From: Chloroflexota bacterium
Lineage (GTDB): Bacteria > Chloroflexota > Anaerolineae > UBA2200
Assembly: GCA_014360755.1 (NCBI GenBank)
Contig: JACIWX010000007.1
Span: forward strand, 86,797-150,796
Length of the DNA stretch: 64,000 nucleotides
Direction of reading: 5' to 3'
How positions within the stretch are numbered: the stretch's first letter is position 1; each line of letters begins with the position of its first letter. The notes under the pieces were generated by a model. The model ran no database searches and was not told the origin of the DNA. It saw only the letters and a list, made by a program, of their open reading frames with translations. The position numbers and the translations under genes are program-made. This document shows, piece by piece, positions 1 through 6,860 of the stretch.

Positions 1-51
1 ACCCACGTCATTTGGCTGGTCGCTTGCCGCACAGGGATTCCTTCCCCTAAG

Positions 52-612
52 TCACGATTGCTCTGCATAGATCTTCCTCAAATACTCCAGAAGTTGGTGG
101 AACTGCTCATGCTTGCCGGGACCAATGCGTTCTCGTTCGACCCGTTCAAACTGCTCGAGCAGCTCTTCTTGCTTCTCTGCCGTCAGGTGCATGTCAGCCA
201 TCCGATAGAGGATGTTATCCTCCTTGCTGATATGCTGCCGCAGGAGGGCGATATAGCCCCGCGCATTGGCAATGAAATCGAATGCTGCTTTGCTCTCCCC
301 AGCCTGATAGCGGGCAATGGCGTTGCCCATGCCCTTCACGTATTCACGTCCCTGGCTATGCTCCATGAGCATCACCCCAATGGGCCCGCCCTCTCTAGGG
401 ATGCCCGCCATCTCCATGGCAGGAAAGAGCAAATCCTCTTCCTTGCCATGATGACATTGGTCTGCAAAGACGCGGATGAACTCCAAAATGCGCTCCAAAT
501 GCTCTGTATCCACTGTTTCTCCTGCTTGGAGCCTCTGGCAGACGCCTTCCAGAATGCGCAGCATCGTCTCAATGGCGCGATGCTCTTCCATCAACAACTC
601 AGTTGCCCTCAT
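52..612 (-). CDS. Hemerythrin HHE-domain protein
   Basis: A 186-residue soluble protein with the hemerythrin four-helix pattern. Candidate di-iron ligands are H11 (MEEHRAIE), H54/H55 with E58/E59 (CHHGKEED), H85 (MEHSQ) and H127 with E131 (RQHISKED). Hemerythrin-like proteins bind O2, NO or iron and often act in oxidative or nitrosative stress. The start is supported by GGAGG about 7 bases upstream of the ATG. It is the last gene of the minus-strand sulfur/iron island, 91 bases after the thioredoxin-like gene. The specific role is not determinable from sequence. Confidence 0.9.
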   Translation of the reverse strand: MRATELLMEEHRAIETMLRILEGVCQRLQAGETVDTEHLERILEFIRVFADQCHHGKEEDLLFPAMEMAGIPREGGPIGVMLMEHSQGREYVKGMGNAIARYQAGESKAAFDFIANARGYIALLRQHISKEDNILYRMADMHLTAEKQEELLEQFERVERERIGPGKHEQFHQLLEYLRKIYAEQS

Positions 613-703
613 CTTATCACCTCCGTGGGGCTAGGATCCCTTATACCAACGCTTTCCGCCATACGGAACCTTAGTGCGCGAAACGTGTCATCATGAACCC
701 CGC

Positions 704-1237
704 TCACGGTATCAACTGTATATACTGCAAGATCAGCATTTCGCTCAGTGGCCCAAGGTGTCGCGCCCGGATCACGCCCTCACGGTCAATGAAAAAGCTC
801 ACCGGAATGCCTGACACGCGGTATGTGCGGGCAATGCTTCCATCTTCGTCCAACAACACATGCATCGTCAGTTTGCGTGCTTCCGCAAAAGCCTGCACCT
901 CTCCTTGCTTTTCCCCAATGTTCACCGATAGGATGACCACATTCTGGTCACGGTATTGATCGTGTGCTTTCTGCAGAGCGGCCCGCTCCGCACGGCAGTG
1001 TGGTCACCAAGTTGCCCAGAAATTGAGCAGGACTACTTTGCCCCGCAATTCGCTCAGCCTCACCTCCGCACCGCCTAACTCGCGCAAGGTGAAATCCGGG
1101 GCGCGCGCCCCCTCACGCGCAGCAATCGGCACATCGGGCATGGAGGGGGCGGGCGTCGCTGTGCCCCGACACCCGACCAGCACAAAAGCTAGCAGTAACC
1201 CGATCCCAATTGTCCACCAACGCCAAGTCATCCGCAT
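704..1237 (-). CDS. TlpA/ResA-like thioredoxin lipoprotein with in-frame UGA (candidate selenoprotein)
   Basis: Two open segments (1237-1007 and 1003-704) lie in the same frame and are separated only by a TGA at 1006-1004. The upstream part has a lipoprotein signal (hydrophobic run ending LVGC, about residue 23) and a thioredoxin N-terminal region ending NFWATW. The downstream part continues PHCRAE and then the rest of the fold, including the cis-Pro motif (SGIPVSFFID). Reading through gives WATW-U-PHCRAE, with UGA at the first redox cysteine of the family CxxC, for 177 residues in total. Alternatives are a TGC-to-TGA nonsense mutation or a base-call error. The hairpin just downstream favours selenocysteine. 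The expected role is an extracytoplasmic, membrane-anchored thiol-disulfide reductase or peroxidase-type activity. The start could also be the ATG two codons downstream. Confidence 0.75.
972..1006 (-). promoter_or_regulatory. Candidate bacterial SECIS: UGA plus downstream hairpin
   Basis: On the minus strand the UGA at 1006-1004 is followed by 11 bases and then a 9-bp stem. The arms are UGCGGAGCG (992-984) and CGCUCUGCA (980-972), including one G-U pair, with loop GGC (983-981). The loop starts with G and lies 20 bases after the UGA. Bacterial SECIS elements are hairpins immediately downstream of UGA with a G at the start of the apical loop about 16-37 bases away. The stem is visible directly; selenocysteine insertion is inferred. 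Confidence 0.6.
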
Positions 1238-1271
1238 CTTCTCAATCCCAAACTCTCATCGTTTGCAGCCA

Positions 1272-1535
1272 TCAACGGCGGATGCGGATGGTCCAATCTG
1301 TATCCGAGCCTTCCACGCTCAGCAACTCGGCTTTCAGCGCTTGGACAGCCATGGGGATCTCTTTTTTCGATGCGGGATGCGTGCCCAGCACCTCGATGAT
1401 GTCGCCCGGCGCAGCCTTGCGCAAGGCTTTGCGCACCTCCACCAAAGGCACCGGGCATGTCTGTCCGCGGCAATCCACCACAACGGCTGCCACCGGGCAT
1501 GCAGAACCCCGTGTATCCACTTGAACCTTGGCCAT
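1272..1535 (-). CDS. TusA/SirA-family sulfur carrier protein
   Basis: An 87-residue protein with the TusA signature DCRGQTCPVPLVEVRKAL, where the cysteine of the CPxP motif carries persulfide sulfur. The N-terminus has an extra CPV motif (residues 13-15). The ATG at 1535 is preceded by a purine-rich GGGGAAAGGGG tract. It lies between the IscU-like scaffold (22 bases away) and the candidate selenoprotein. TusA-family proteins relay sulfur to tRNA thiolation and other acceptors, and some relatives (YedF) are associated with selenium metabolism. No family-specific feature here decides between these. Confidence 0.9.
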   Translation of the reverse strand: MAKVQVDTRGSACPVAAVVVDCRGQTCPVPLVEVRKALRKAAPGDIIEVLGTHPASKKEIPMAVQALKAELLSVEGSDTDWTIRIRR

Positions 1536-1557
1536 GTTGCACCCCTTTCCCCTGTTG

Positions 1558-2193
1558 CTAGCCCACGAATTCCACTTCGACCTGCTTGACGTCCCACAGG
1601 TGCTGGATCTTTTCCAGGATCTCTTCGCGGATATTGGCGGCGAACTGGTGGTCCGGTGGCAAGTCAATGGCGATACGGACTACTCCATCCTGGACCTGGA
1701 TGCCCTTGACCACCTTCGTGCGCACCAAATCCAGCCCCACCATAGGATTCATCACATGCTTGAGGCGCTTTTGCACCACCTCCACAGTCGTTGGCTGCCG
1801 TTCCTTAATCAAGCCATGCTTTTCTTCGTAATTTTCGATGGCAGCCAGCAAGCCATCCACCGCCAGGATGGAGCAATGGGTTTTGATAGGCGGCAGTCCC
1901 CCCAGAGCCTCCGACGCCTGCTGCCAAGTGATTTGCTTCGCTTCTTCCAGCGTCTTGCCCTTGGCTAATTCGGTGATAATCGAGCCCGTGGCGATATTGG
2001 AAGCGCAGCCGTAGGACTCGAATTTGATGTCCTCGATGCGTTTGGTCTCTGGGTTCACTTTCAGGTAGACGGCTACCATATCCCCGCAGGCGGGGCTGCC
2101 TTCGATGGCTTTAGCATCTGGGTTTTCCATCCGCCCCACATTTTTGGGGTTGCGGAAATGTTCCATGACTTTTTCACTATAGGGTAAAGGCAT
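1558..2193 (-). CDS. Fe-S scaffold: NifU/IscU N-terminal domain fused to MIP18/DUF59 domain
   Basis: A 211-residue protein. The N-terminal domain (about residues 1-130) is an IscU-type scaffold with all three cluster cysteines and the Asp: ACGD, YGCASNIA and KTHCSIL. The C-terminal domain (about 135-211) resembles MIP18/DUF59 (MNPMVGLDLVRTKVVKGI), but the usual Cys near 'CPF' is replaced by 'PDHQF'. It probably assembles [2Fe-2S] clusters in the cytoplasm. The start is MPLPYSEK, with CTCC complement/GGAGG 8-9 bases upstream; a longer open frame extends only into the heptamer repeat. It sits in the same strand run as the NifS-like protein and the second IscU-like protein. Confidence 0.9.
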   Translation of the reverse strand: MPLPYSEKVMEHFRNPKNVGRMENPDAKAIEGSPACGDMVAVYLKVNPETKRIEDIKFESYGCASNIATGSIITELAKGKTLEEAKQITWQQASEALGGLPPIKTHCSILAVDGLLAAIENYEEKHGLIKERQPTTVEVVQKRLKHVMNPMVGLDLVRTKVVKGIQVQDGVVRIAIDLPPDHQFAANIREEILEKIQHLWDVKQVEVEFVG

Positions 2194-2209
2194 CACTAAC
2201 CTCCTTTGA

Positions 2210-2330
2210 ACGTATTTCGTATTGCGTATTTCGTATCTCGTGTTGCGTAATAGGATAATGAGTGATGAGTGACGAGTGATGAGTGACGAGTAACGAGTGA
2301 CGAGTGACGAGTGATGAGTGTGGAGTGGGA
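2210..2330. repeat. Heptamer tandem repeat (about 17 units)
   Basis: A perfect period of seven runs through CGTATTT, CGTATTG and CGTATCT units into GAGTGAT/GAGTGAC units without losing phase. It fills the gap between the ferritin and IscU-DUF59 genes. It resembles the short tandemly repeated heptamers known from cyanobacterial intergenic DNA; relatives occur at four other gaps in this window. Confidence 0.85.
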
Positions 2331-2362
2331 GCGGGTTGGCCGCTTCCCACTCCCCATTATTC

Positions 2363-2857
2363 CTACTCCTTGCCACGCTGACCCAGTTCACGGTCGAGCA
2401 TGATCAAGGCTTGGCCCTTCTCGCCGATCATCTTGAGCGTCTCGACGATCTGCGTGGCGTTTTTCTCCTCCTCGACCTGCTCATTGATGAACCACTGCAG
2501 CATGACCTGGGCTGGGTAGTCATTCTCGGCGACAGCCAGTTCATAAAGCGCGTTGATCAAGCCGGTTACCTTCTGCTCATGCTGCAGCGTGGTTTCGAAC
2601 ACGGCGAGCGGCGATGAAAACTCCACAGGCGGCTGGTCAATGGCTTGGAGCACCACCCGGCCACCACGGTCAACGATGAAATCGAAGAACTTGAGCGCAT
2701 GATCTTGCTCTTCGGCAGCCTGCACGCGCATCCAGTGCGCAAACCCGGGTAGATTGTTCGCCTCAAAATAGGCTGACATGGCTAGGTACAAATACCCTGA
2801 ATACAACTCGTTCTTAATCTGTTCGTTCAATGCATCTTGTAGTTTTTTGCTCAACAT
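2363..2857 (-). CDS. Ferritin (FtnA-like)
   Basis: A 164-residue bacterial non-haem ferritin. The ferroxidase-type residues are visible in [17 protein letters not shown] (helix A), [15 protein letters not shown] (ExxH pair, helix B) and [11 protein letters not shown] (helix D). Length and order match FtnA. It oxidises Fe(II) and stores it as mineral in a 24-mer. The ATG at 2857 follows GGAGGAGAAGT. It lies inside the Fe-S/cysteine island, consistent with a local iron supply or detoxification role. Confidence 0.95.
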   Translation of the reverse strand: MLSKKLQDALNEQIKNELYSGYLYLAMSAYFEANNLPGFAHWMRVQAAEEQDHALKFFDFIVDRGGRVVLQAIDQPPVEFSSPLAVFETTLQHEQKVTGLINALYELAVAENDYPAQVMLQWFINEQVEEEKNATQIVETLKMIGEKGQALIMLDRELGQRGKE

Positions 2858-2890
2858 ACTTCTCCTCCTCTAATTGATGGTTACCCTATA

Positions 2891-2918
2891 ACGTTTAACG
2901 TTTTACGTTTTACATGTA
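2891..2918. repeat. Heptamer tandem repeat (ACGTTTT type, 4 units)
   Basis: Units ACGTTTA, ACGTTTT, ACGTTTT and ACATGTA follow each other with period seven between the ferritin and NifS-like genes. It belongs to the same family as the arrays at 5103, 19943 and 60041. Confidence 0.7.
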
Positions 2919-2935
2919 CTGTGTTCCTTCCTGTC

Positions 2936-4096
2936 TCAGTCCTTGCCCAACGGGCTGATGGCGCGCAGCGACGCAATGACGTCGGTGATCGCTTCGGCTA
3001 CTGCGCCGACATCTTCTGGCTTGTTGAAGCGGCCAAAGGTAAAACGCACCGAACCGTGCGCCCGCTCATGGTCCCCGCCAATGCCTAGGATGACATGGCT
3101 GGCTTCTAGCGAACGGCTGAAGCAAGCGGAACCGGTGCTCACGGCAAAACCACGCATGTCCAGGTGCAGCAAGATGGACTCGCCCTCGACAAAGCGGAAA
3201 GAGATATTCAAATTCTGCGGCAGGCGCAGCGTCGGGTGGCCATTGAGGCGCGAATGAGGCACCTGCAACAGGCGCTGCATCAGGTCATCGCGCATCGCTT
3301 GCAACCGCGCCGTCTCCTCGGGTGTGACCAATTCCACCGCCTTGGCAAAGCCCACAGCGCCGGGGATGTTCTCCTCCCCGGGGCGCAGGTTGAACTCCTG
3401 GAAACCGCCATCCATCCATTTCGCCAGCGGCGTCCCTTGGCGCACGTAAAGCCCGCCAATGCCCTTTGGCCCATGGATGAGATGCGCCGTTACGGTAATC
3501 AGGTCAACGGGCACTTGGCTCACGTCTAACGGCACGCGAGGAAAGGAATGCGTGGCATCAGTATGGAACAGCACTCCTCGTTCGTGACAAATCTCCGCGA
3601 TCGCCTGCACGTCTTGCAATGTGCCAATCTCCTGGTTGGCTGCCTGGATAGAAACCAGGATCGTTTGGGGGGTAATGGCAGCACGCAACCGTTCCAAATC
3701 CACCCGGCCAAACTCATCCACATCCAGGTACGTCACGCGGAAGCCCTGCTTCTCCAAAGCCCGCGCACTGTGCAAAACGGGAAAATCCTCGATGCGCGTG
3801 GTGATGATATGCTTGCCCTTCTTCTCCCCCAAAGCCATCGCCACGCCTTTCAAAGCCATATTGCTGGATTCAGTGCTCCCAGAGGTGAAAATGAACTCTT
3901 CCGGCTGCGCACCGAGCACCGCAGCGATCTTTGCCCGCGCCTCGTCCAAGGCGTCCTTCGCCTCAATGCCCGGCGAATAGCCAAATTGTGAGGTCGCGAC
4001 GGCATATTTCTCAAAGAAATAGGGCACCATCGCCTCTAGGACACGCTCGTCTAGCCGCGTCGTGGCGGCGTTATCGAGATAGACAAAATTGTCCAT
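2936..4096 (-). CDS. NifS/IscS-like class V aminotransferase-fold protein lacking the PLP lysine
   Basis: A 386-residue protein aligning over its full length with IscS/NifS: YLDNAATT, FTSGSTESSNMALKG, the catalytic-Cys loop STGSACFS, and SVRFTFGRFN. The segment that carries the Schiff-base lysine in IscS (S-G/A-H-K-I-x-GPKG) reads TAHLIHGPKG, so Lys is Leu (codon CTC). The ring-stacking His (TEH) is Asp (IED), and the DAxQ Gln is His (DATH). It therefore may not act as a normal PLP desulfurase, although the Cys loop is intact. An IscS homologue of Archaeoglobus fulgidus is also reported to lack this lysine and to serve as a cluster ligand partner of IscU. The second ATG is chosen because GGGGAGGAG lies 8 bases before it. 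Confidence 0.88.
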   Translation of the reverse strand: MDNFVYLDNAATTRLDERVLEAMVPYFFEKYAVATSQFGYSPGIEAKDALDEARAKIAAVLGAQPEEFIFTSGSTESSNMALKGVAMALGEKKGKHIITTRIEDFPVLHSARALEKQGFRVTYLDVDEFGRVDLERLRAAITPQTILVSIQAANQEIGTLQDVQAIAEICHERGVLFHTDATHSFPRVPLDVSQVPVDLITVTAHLIHGPKGIGGLYVRQGTPLAKWMDGGFQEFNLRPGEENIPGAVGFAKAVELVTPEETARLQAMRDDLMQRLLQVPHSRLNGHPTLRLPQNLNISFRFVEGESILLHLDMRGFAVSTGSACFSRSLEASHVILGIGGDHERAHGSVRFTFGRFNKPEDVGAVAEAITDVIASLRAISPLGKD

Positions 4097-4123
4097 CCTT
4101 TGACTCCTCCCCATAAAATTGTC

Positions 4124-5089
4124 TCATGACTTGTCTTGACGTACACAGCATGGCTCATCTAGAAACGTTACTCCGACGTGCTCAATCCCATTGAGTGCCA
4201 TGACCCTGCGTCGGATTTGATCCGAAAAATAATCCATGAAGGGGCATTCAGATTCTGGCAGTGCCAAACGAACTTCCACCCGCTTCTCTTCCACCGCCAC
4301 ATCGTGGATGAATCCCAGGTCAACCAGGCTGAGCCCCACCTCAGGGTCAATCACCTCGCGCAATGCGGCTTGAACGCGTCGCAGCAGCTCTGCCTCCTCC
4401 AGCGTCAGGCGTGGCTTGGGCGCTCTGCTTTCCGGGACAACCTGCGCTAGCCTTTTTTCTAGCGCTTGCACGCGTTCCTCCAAACGGCTCTGCCGCTCAA
4501 ATGCCTCACTGATGGCTTTGACTACGGGGTCGGGCAGTTTCCCATGCTCCAAATCCACTCCGACCCGGGTTGGTTCGGGTTGGCCAACCAGCCGTGCCGG
4601 CACGCCCACGACCGTAGCACCTGCCGGAACGGAGCGGATGACCACTGAACCCGCACCGATGCGGGCGTTATCGCCGATGGTAACAGGTCCTAGGATGATG
4701 GCGCCAGCGCCAATGACGACATTGTTGCCGATGGTCGGATGGCGTTTCCCCTTTTGCAGGCTCGTACCACCCAGGACAACCCCCTGATACAGCAGCACGT
4801 CATCGCCAATCTCCGCTGTTTCACCGATGACCACGCCCATGCCGTGGTCAATGAAAAAGCGCCGCCCGATGCGGGCGCCGGGATGGATCTCGATGCCGGT
4901 CAGCCAACGGTTGATGTGAGAAACCAAACGGCCCAGGAAAAGAAAACCACGTTCCCACAAAAAGTGTGCCAAGCGATGGATCCACACCGCGTGCAGCCCT
5001 GGGTAGCAAAACAACACTTCCCACACCGTCTTGGCGGCAGGATCCTTGTCAAAAACGACTTGAATGTCCTCATGAATTCGTTTGAGCAT
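4124..5089 (-). CDS. Serine O-acetyltransferase fused to a MIP18/DUF59 domain
   Basis: A 321-residue protein. Residues about 1-185 are a CysE-type serine acetyltransferase: a helical N-terminus, then left-handed beta-helix hexapeptides with the catalytic region [19 protein letters not shown] and [15 protein letters not shown]. It makes O-acetylserine for CysK, encoded in the same run. A coiled linker (about 190-230) leads to a C-terminal MIP18/DUF59 domain ([17 protein letters not shown], with Cys in SECPFMD) and a terminal CCVRQD tail. CysE enzymes normally end after the hexapeptide domain, so the Fe-S-assembly-type extension is unusual. Start MLKRIHED has AGGTAGGG upstream. Confidence 0.9.
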   Translation of the reverse strand: MLKRIHEDIQVVFDKDPAAKTVWEVLFCYPGLHAVWIHRLAHFLWERGFLFLGRLVSHINRWLTGIEIHPGARIGRRFFIDHGMGVVIGETAEIGDDVLLYQGVVLGGTSLQKGKRHPTIGNNVVIGAGAIILGPVTIGDNARIGAGSVVIRSVPAGATVVGVPARLVGQPEPTRVGVDLEHGKLPDPVVKAISEAFERQSRLEERVQALEKRLAQVVPESRAPKPRLTLEEAELLRRVQAALREVIDPEVGLSLVDLGFIHDVAVEEKRVEVRLALPESECPFMDYFSDQIRRRVMALNGIEHVGVTFLDEPCCVRQDKS

Positions 5090-5102
5090 AGATGCCCTAC
5101 CT

Positions 5103-5152
5103 ATTGCGTATTGCGTATTACGCATTACGTTTTACGTTTTCCGTTTTCCGTT
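5103..5152. repeat. Heptamer tandem repeat overlapping a gene end
   Basis: Seven units (ATTGCGT, ATTGCGT, ATTACGC, ATTACGT, TTTACGT, TTTCCGT, TTTCCGT) run with exact period seven. The array covers the IscU-like/SAT gap and encodes the last 11 or so residues ([11 protein letters not shown]) of the IscU-like protein. Confidence 0.8.
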
Positions 5153-5513
5153 TGGTTAGATAGTCTTCGATTGCCGCACGCAATGCACGTGGGCCGACGA
5201 TCGAGTCCAGTTTGCGTTCTGGCATTTCACCCAAAGCCTGTGCTACCTTTTCTTCCGTAATCTGCAATGCTTCCTGCAACGTTTTACCGGTGGCCATAAC
5301 TGCGGTGGCACTGCTGGCTGCGATAGCCACCGGACAACCGCGCGTGCGGTGTTTCACCTCAATGAGGCGATCGTCCTCCACACGAATCCAAAAATGTGCC
5401 AAATCCTCGGGACACTTTTCGCCGCCATACCCTATGCCAAAGCCATCCGCGTTTTCTATGGAGCCCACGTTCTGTGGGCTCTGAAAGTGCTTCAAGATCT
5501 CTTTACTGTACAT
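5118..5513 (-). CDS. IscU/NifU-like protein with incomplete cluster ligands
   Basis: A 131-residue protein homologous to the IscU N-terminal scaffold ([21 protein letters not shown]). The first Cys is present but the CGD motif is CPE, the second Cys is kept ([12 protein letters not shown]), and the third HCS position is DSI, so one ligand Cys is missing. It is unlikely to be a standard scaffold; a partner or regulatory role is possible. It starts 3 bases after the cysK stop with GGAGAG inside the cysK end, implying translational coupling. Its basic C-terminal tail comes from the heptamer repeat. Confidence 0.85.
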   Translation of the reverse strand: MYSKEILKHFQSPQNVGSIENADGFGIGYGGEKCPEDLAHFWIRVEDDRLIEVKHRTRGCPVAIAASSATAVMATGKTLQEALQITEEKVAQALGEMPERKLDSIVGPRALRAAIEDYLTKRKTENVKRNA

Positions 5514-5516
5514 TGT

Positions 5517-6443
5517 CTACTCTCCGGCAAAGAGGGGTGTGCTCAGGTATCTCTCGCCCGAATCCGGGACGATGAAGACGATCCACTTGCCTTTGTTCTC
5601 TGGTCTGGCTGCCACCTGCAGTGCAGCGTGCGCAGCCGCACCCGCAGAAATACCTCCTAGGATGCCTTCCTCTCTGGCCAAACGGCGTGCCATAGCCATG
5701 GCTTCCTCATCGGTAACCGGAATGATTTCATCCAGCAGATCCACGCGCAAGACATCGGGCACAAACCCGGCGCCAATGCCTTGGATCTTGTGCGGACCCG
5801 GCTTGCCGCCGGAAAGGACCGGCGAAGCAGCGGGTTCCACAGCGATGGCTTGAAAGCCAGGCTTGCGCGGCTTGATGACTTCGGCGATGCCGGTGATGGT
5901 GCCCCCTGTGCCGACCCCCGCCACCACTATGTCCACCCTGCCATCGGTATCCCGCCAGATCTCCTCTGCTGTCGTGAGGCGGTGGATTTCCGGATTGGCT
6001 GGGTTTTTGAACTGCTGCGGGATAAAGTAGCGCGGGTCTGCCGCCGCCAATTCCTCCGCCTTGCGCACGGCGCCTCTCATACCCTCGGCGCCTGGCGTCA
6101 GGATCAGGTCTGCTCCCAGTGCCTTCAGCAATGCGCGGCGCTCCAGGCTCATCGTTTCAGGCATGACCAACACCAGCCGGTACCCCCTGGAGGCACAGAC
6201 AAAAGCCAGGGCAATGCCAGTATTGCCACTGGTTGGTTCCAAGATAACCGTATCTTCCTTGATGAGACCTGCCTTCTCCGCAGCGACGATCATGTTGACC
6301 CCGATACGGTCTTTGACGCTGGACAAGGGGTTGAAAAACTCCAACTTCGCCATCACCGTTGCCCCTACTCCGCGCGTGAGGCGGTTCAAGCGCACCAGCG
6401 GCGTGTTGCCTATCGTTTGCGTAATGTCCTCATAGACGCGCAT
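5517..6443 (-). CDS. cysK: Cysteine synthase A (O-acetylserine sulfhydrylase)
   Basis: A 308-residue fold-type II PLP enzyme. The PLP lysine is in [11 protein letters not shown], the substrate loop in [13 protein letters not shown], and the phosphate-binding loop in [13 protein letters not shown]. It converts O-acetylserine and sulfide into cysteine. The start follows AAGGAGAT. The gene is immediately upstream of the IscU-like gene and in the same run as serine acetyltransferase, so the operon makes cysteine and contains proteins of cysteine-dependent Fe-S assembly. Confidence 0.95.
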   Translation of the reverse strand: MRVYEDITQTIGNTPLVRLNRLTRGVGATVMAKLEFFNPLSSVKDRIGVNMIVAAEKAGLIKEDTVILEPTSGNTGIALAFVCASRGYRLVLVMPETMSLERRALLKALGADLILTPGAEGMRGAVRKAEELAAADPRYFIPQQFKNPANPEIHRLTTAEEIWRDTDGRVDIVVAGVGTGGTITGIAEVIKPRKPGFQAIAVEPAASPVLSGGKPGPHKIQGIGAGFVPDVLRVDLLDEIIPVTDEEAMAMARRLAREEGILGGISAGAAAHAALQVAARPENKGKWIVFIVPDSGERYLSTPLFAGE

Positions 6444-6473
6444 AGCATCTCCTTCCGTCAGCGCTGCCTGTCC

Positions 6474-6728
6474 TTAGGCAAAGCCTGTTTTCTGGCTGTC
6501 ATCCAGCACAATCTCGAACGCGCATTGAATAGCACCGGTGGGACAGACTTCTTCGCAAAGGCAGCCACAGTCCACACCCTCCAGACAAAGGGGGCAGGAA
6601 ACCTCCTCACAATGGAAAATCGGCCCTCGCTCTCCCATTGCAACGGCAGGGCAAGCGCAAGCCTCCACACACAAACCACAGCGTGTGCACAGCGCTTCAT
6701 TTACCTGTGGCAATGGTCTTGTCATCAT
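6474..6728 (-). CDS. Small Cys-rich 4Fe-4S ferredoxin-like protein
   Basis: An 84-residue protein. The first motif is standard, CTRCGLCVEACACP. The second half has eight clustered Cys, CEEVSCPLC...DCGCLCEEVCP, in which the spacing before the final CP is C-x-C-x-C-x3-C rather than the usual C-x2-C-x2-C-x3-C. It may bind one normal cluster and one atypical cluster or zinc. Two tandem ATGs (6728, 6725) both fit the AGGAG site; the first is used. It is the first gene of the minus-strand sulfur/iron island. Confidence 0.85.
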   Translation of the reverse strand: MMTRPLPQVNEALCTRCGLCVEACACPAVAMGERGPIFHCEEVSCPLCLEGVDCGCLCEEVCPTGAIQCAFEIVLDDSQKTGFA

Positions 6729-6750
6729 CACATCTCCTACACACAAAGTA

Positions 6751-6756
6751 ATTATA
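6751..6756 (-). promoter_or_regulatory. Putative -10 box for the sulfur/iron island
   Basis: A consensus TATAAT on the minus strand lies about 22 bases upstream of the ferredoxin start. No good -35 at normal spacing is visible (GACGCT at 16 bases), so an activator-dependent promoter is possible. Confidence 0.45.
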
Positions 6757-6800
6757 GCACAGAAAGTGGCCAAGCGTCTGTGACAAAAGTCTCATTCATC

Positions 6801-6836
6801 AAAAAGACCCCAAGGGTTTTGGCAACCCTTGGGGTC
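6801..6836 (-). terminator. Rho-independent terminator of the giant surface-protein gene
   Basis: On the minus strand, GACCCCAAGGGTT and AACCCTTGGGGTC form a 13-bp stem with a short loop, followed by TTTTT. It lies 24 bases after the stop codon at 6861. Confidence 0.9.
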
Positions 6837-6860
6837 TCTGGGGTTTCTGGGGTCTGCGCT

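Noticed and set aside
1004..1006. Reassigned genetic code (TGA read as Trp or Gly)
   Set aside because: Many other genes in the window end at TGA at the expected family length, including overlapping ATGA and GTGA junctions, so TGA is a normal stop here.
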